A stretch of 64,000 bases of DNA from Acinetobacter lactucae (GTDB taxonomy: Bacteria > Pseudomonadota > Gammaproteobacteria > Pseudomonadales > Moraxellaceae), in contig NZ_LRPE01000001.1 of the NCBI RefSeq assembly GCF_001605885.1, positions 1 through 64,000 of the forward strand, read 5' to 3'. The translations under genes and the position numbers were made by a program. Positions 63,611 to 64,000 of this stretch are shown piece by piece. Numbering within the stretch: the first letter of the stretch is position 1; each line of letters begins with the position of its first letter. The notes beneath the pieces were generated by a model, which ran no database searches, was not told the DNA's origin, and saw only the letters and a program-made list of their open reading frames with translations.

Positions 63611-64000
63611 ATGAAAACTTATGTACAAAATTCAGAAGCAAATTTGGGTCAGACCTTAAGAGCCTCTTTGGGATTATTAATTTTTACCTTAGTTGGCTGT
63701 GGCGCTGCTTATAGTGCTATCGCTACAGGTGCGGGACAGGTGTTATTTAACAATCAAGCGAATGGTAGTTTGATTGAAATAGATCATAAAGTTTTAGGGG
63801 CAAAATTAGTTGCTCAGCCATTTGTTGGAGAGGCTTATTTTCATCCACGTCCTTCAGCGGTTGCTTATGACCCGATGGCTATGGCAGGTACAAACTTAGC
63901 GCGTACTAATCCTGAGCTACAGCAACAAATTGATGCTCAGATTCTTGCTGTGAAAAAACAAGATCACACCAGTAATACACCTATACCAAGTGATTTGGTG
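63611..64000 (+). CDS. kdpC: Potassium-transporting ATPase subunit KdpC (partial)
   Basis: KdpC stabilises the Kdp complex and increases ATP affinity. The start ATG at 63611 follows GGAG after eight bases, and 130 codons are visible before the window ends. One membrane helix (about residues 15-37) is followed by the periplasmic domain with VAQPFVGEAYFHPRPSA, the family motif. Sequence continues past the right edge, where about 70 residues more would be expected. Confidence 0.93.
   Translation, partial: MKTYVQNSEANLGQTLRASLGLLIFTLVGCGAAYSAIATGAGQVLFNNQANGSLIEIDHKVLGAKLVAQPFVGEAYFHPRPSAVAYDPMAMAGTNLARTNPELQQQIDAQILAVKKQDHTSNTPIPSDLV

Overview
The window looks like a chromosomal segment of an Acinetobacter species, probably of the A. 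baumannii/calcoaceticus group. Base composition is clearly AT-rich. The gene content fits a strictly aerobic gammaproteobacterium: a cytochrome bo3 oxidase operon (cyoABCDE), a pgaABCD biofilm polysaccharide operon, rpsF-rpsR-rplI with no priB between them, a fis-purH-purD block, and Acinetobacter-style DUF families. The species is inferred from gene order and protein character, not from a database search. No rRNA, tRNA, CRISPR array, prophage or insertion sequence was recognised.

Layout, left to right. 0-10 kb (nearly all minus strand): glyoxalase II, a methionine ABC importer (metQ-metN-metI), purine genes purD and purH, fis, a zinc-ribbon/DUF3426 protein, prmA and a small exported protein. 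10.5-18.3 kb (plus strand): mnmG, then an AT-rich iron-uptake block with a FepA-type TonB receptor, a Fur-like regulator lacking the usual metal ligands, and a DUF3649-PepSY-DUF3325 inner-membrane trio. A 19-bp terminator sequence is repeated at both edges of that block. 18.4-23.5 kb: a broken small ORF, a WYL regulator, and a four-gene cluster of circularly permuted ATP-grasp, alpha-E, transglutaminase-like and Anbu proteasome-like proteins. 23.6-36 kb (minus strand): alr, dnaB, rplI-rpsR-rpsF, cyoEDCBA, an RDD/GYF_2 membrane protein and ppsA, with ppsR divergent from ppsA. 37.4-43.4 kb: pgaABCD, with overlapping reading frames.

43.4-48.5 kb: a stand-alone fragment of a Baeyer-Villiger-type monooxygenase, a luciferase-like oxidoreductase whose promoter carries two identical-architecture palindromes, two tandem glycine-zipper proteins, and a divergent LysR/DJ-1 pair. 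48.7-59.6 kb: the translation-termination pair prfA-prmC is separated from moeB by about 6 kb of metabolic genes. These are an ABC permease and binding protein without an ATPase, an AraC regulator, an SDR/acyl-CoA dehydrogenase pair and a flavin reductase. An ABC1 kinase, folB and a divergent folK follow. 59.7-64 kb: the high-affinity potassium pump kdpA-kdpB-kdpC (kdpC runs off the edge), preceded by a 44-codon ORF ending two bases before kdpA.

The most interesting observations are the ligand-less Fur paralogue in its own iron block, the repeated terminator bounding that block, the monooxygenase-derived small protein, the paired palindromic operators at 45.1 kb, and a candidate RNA or long leader upstream of fis with its own promoter and terminator hairpin.
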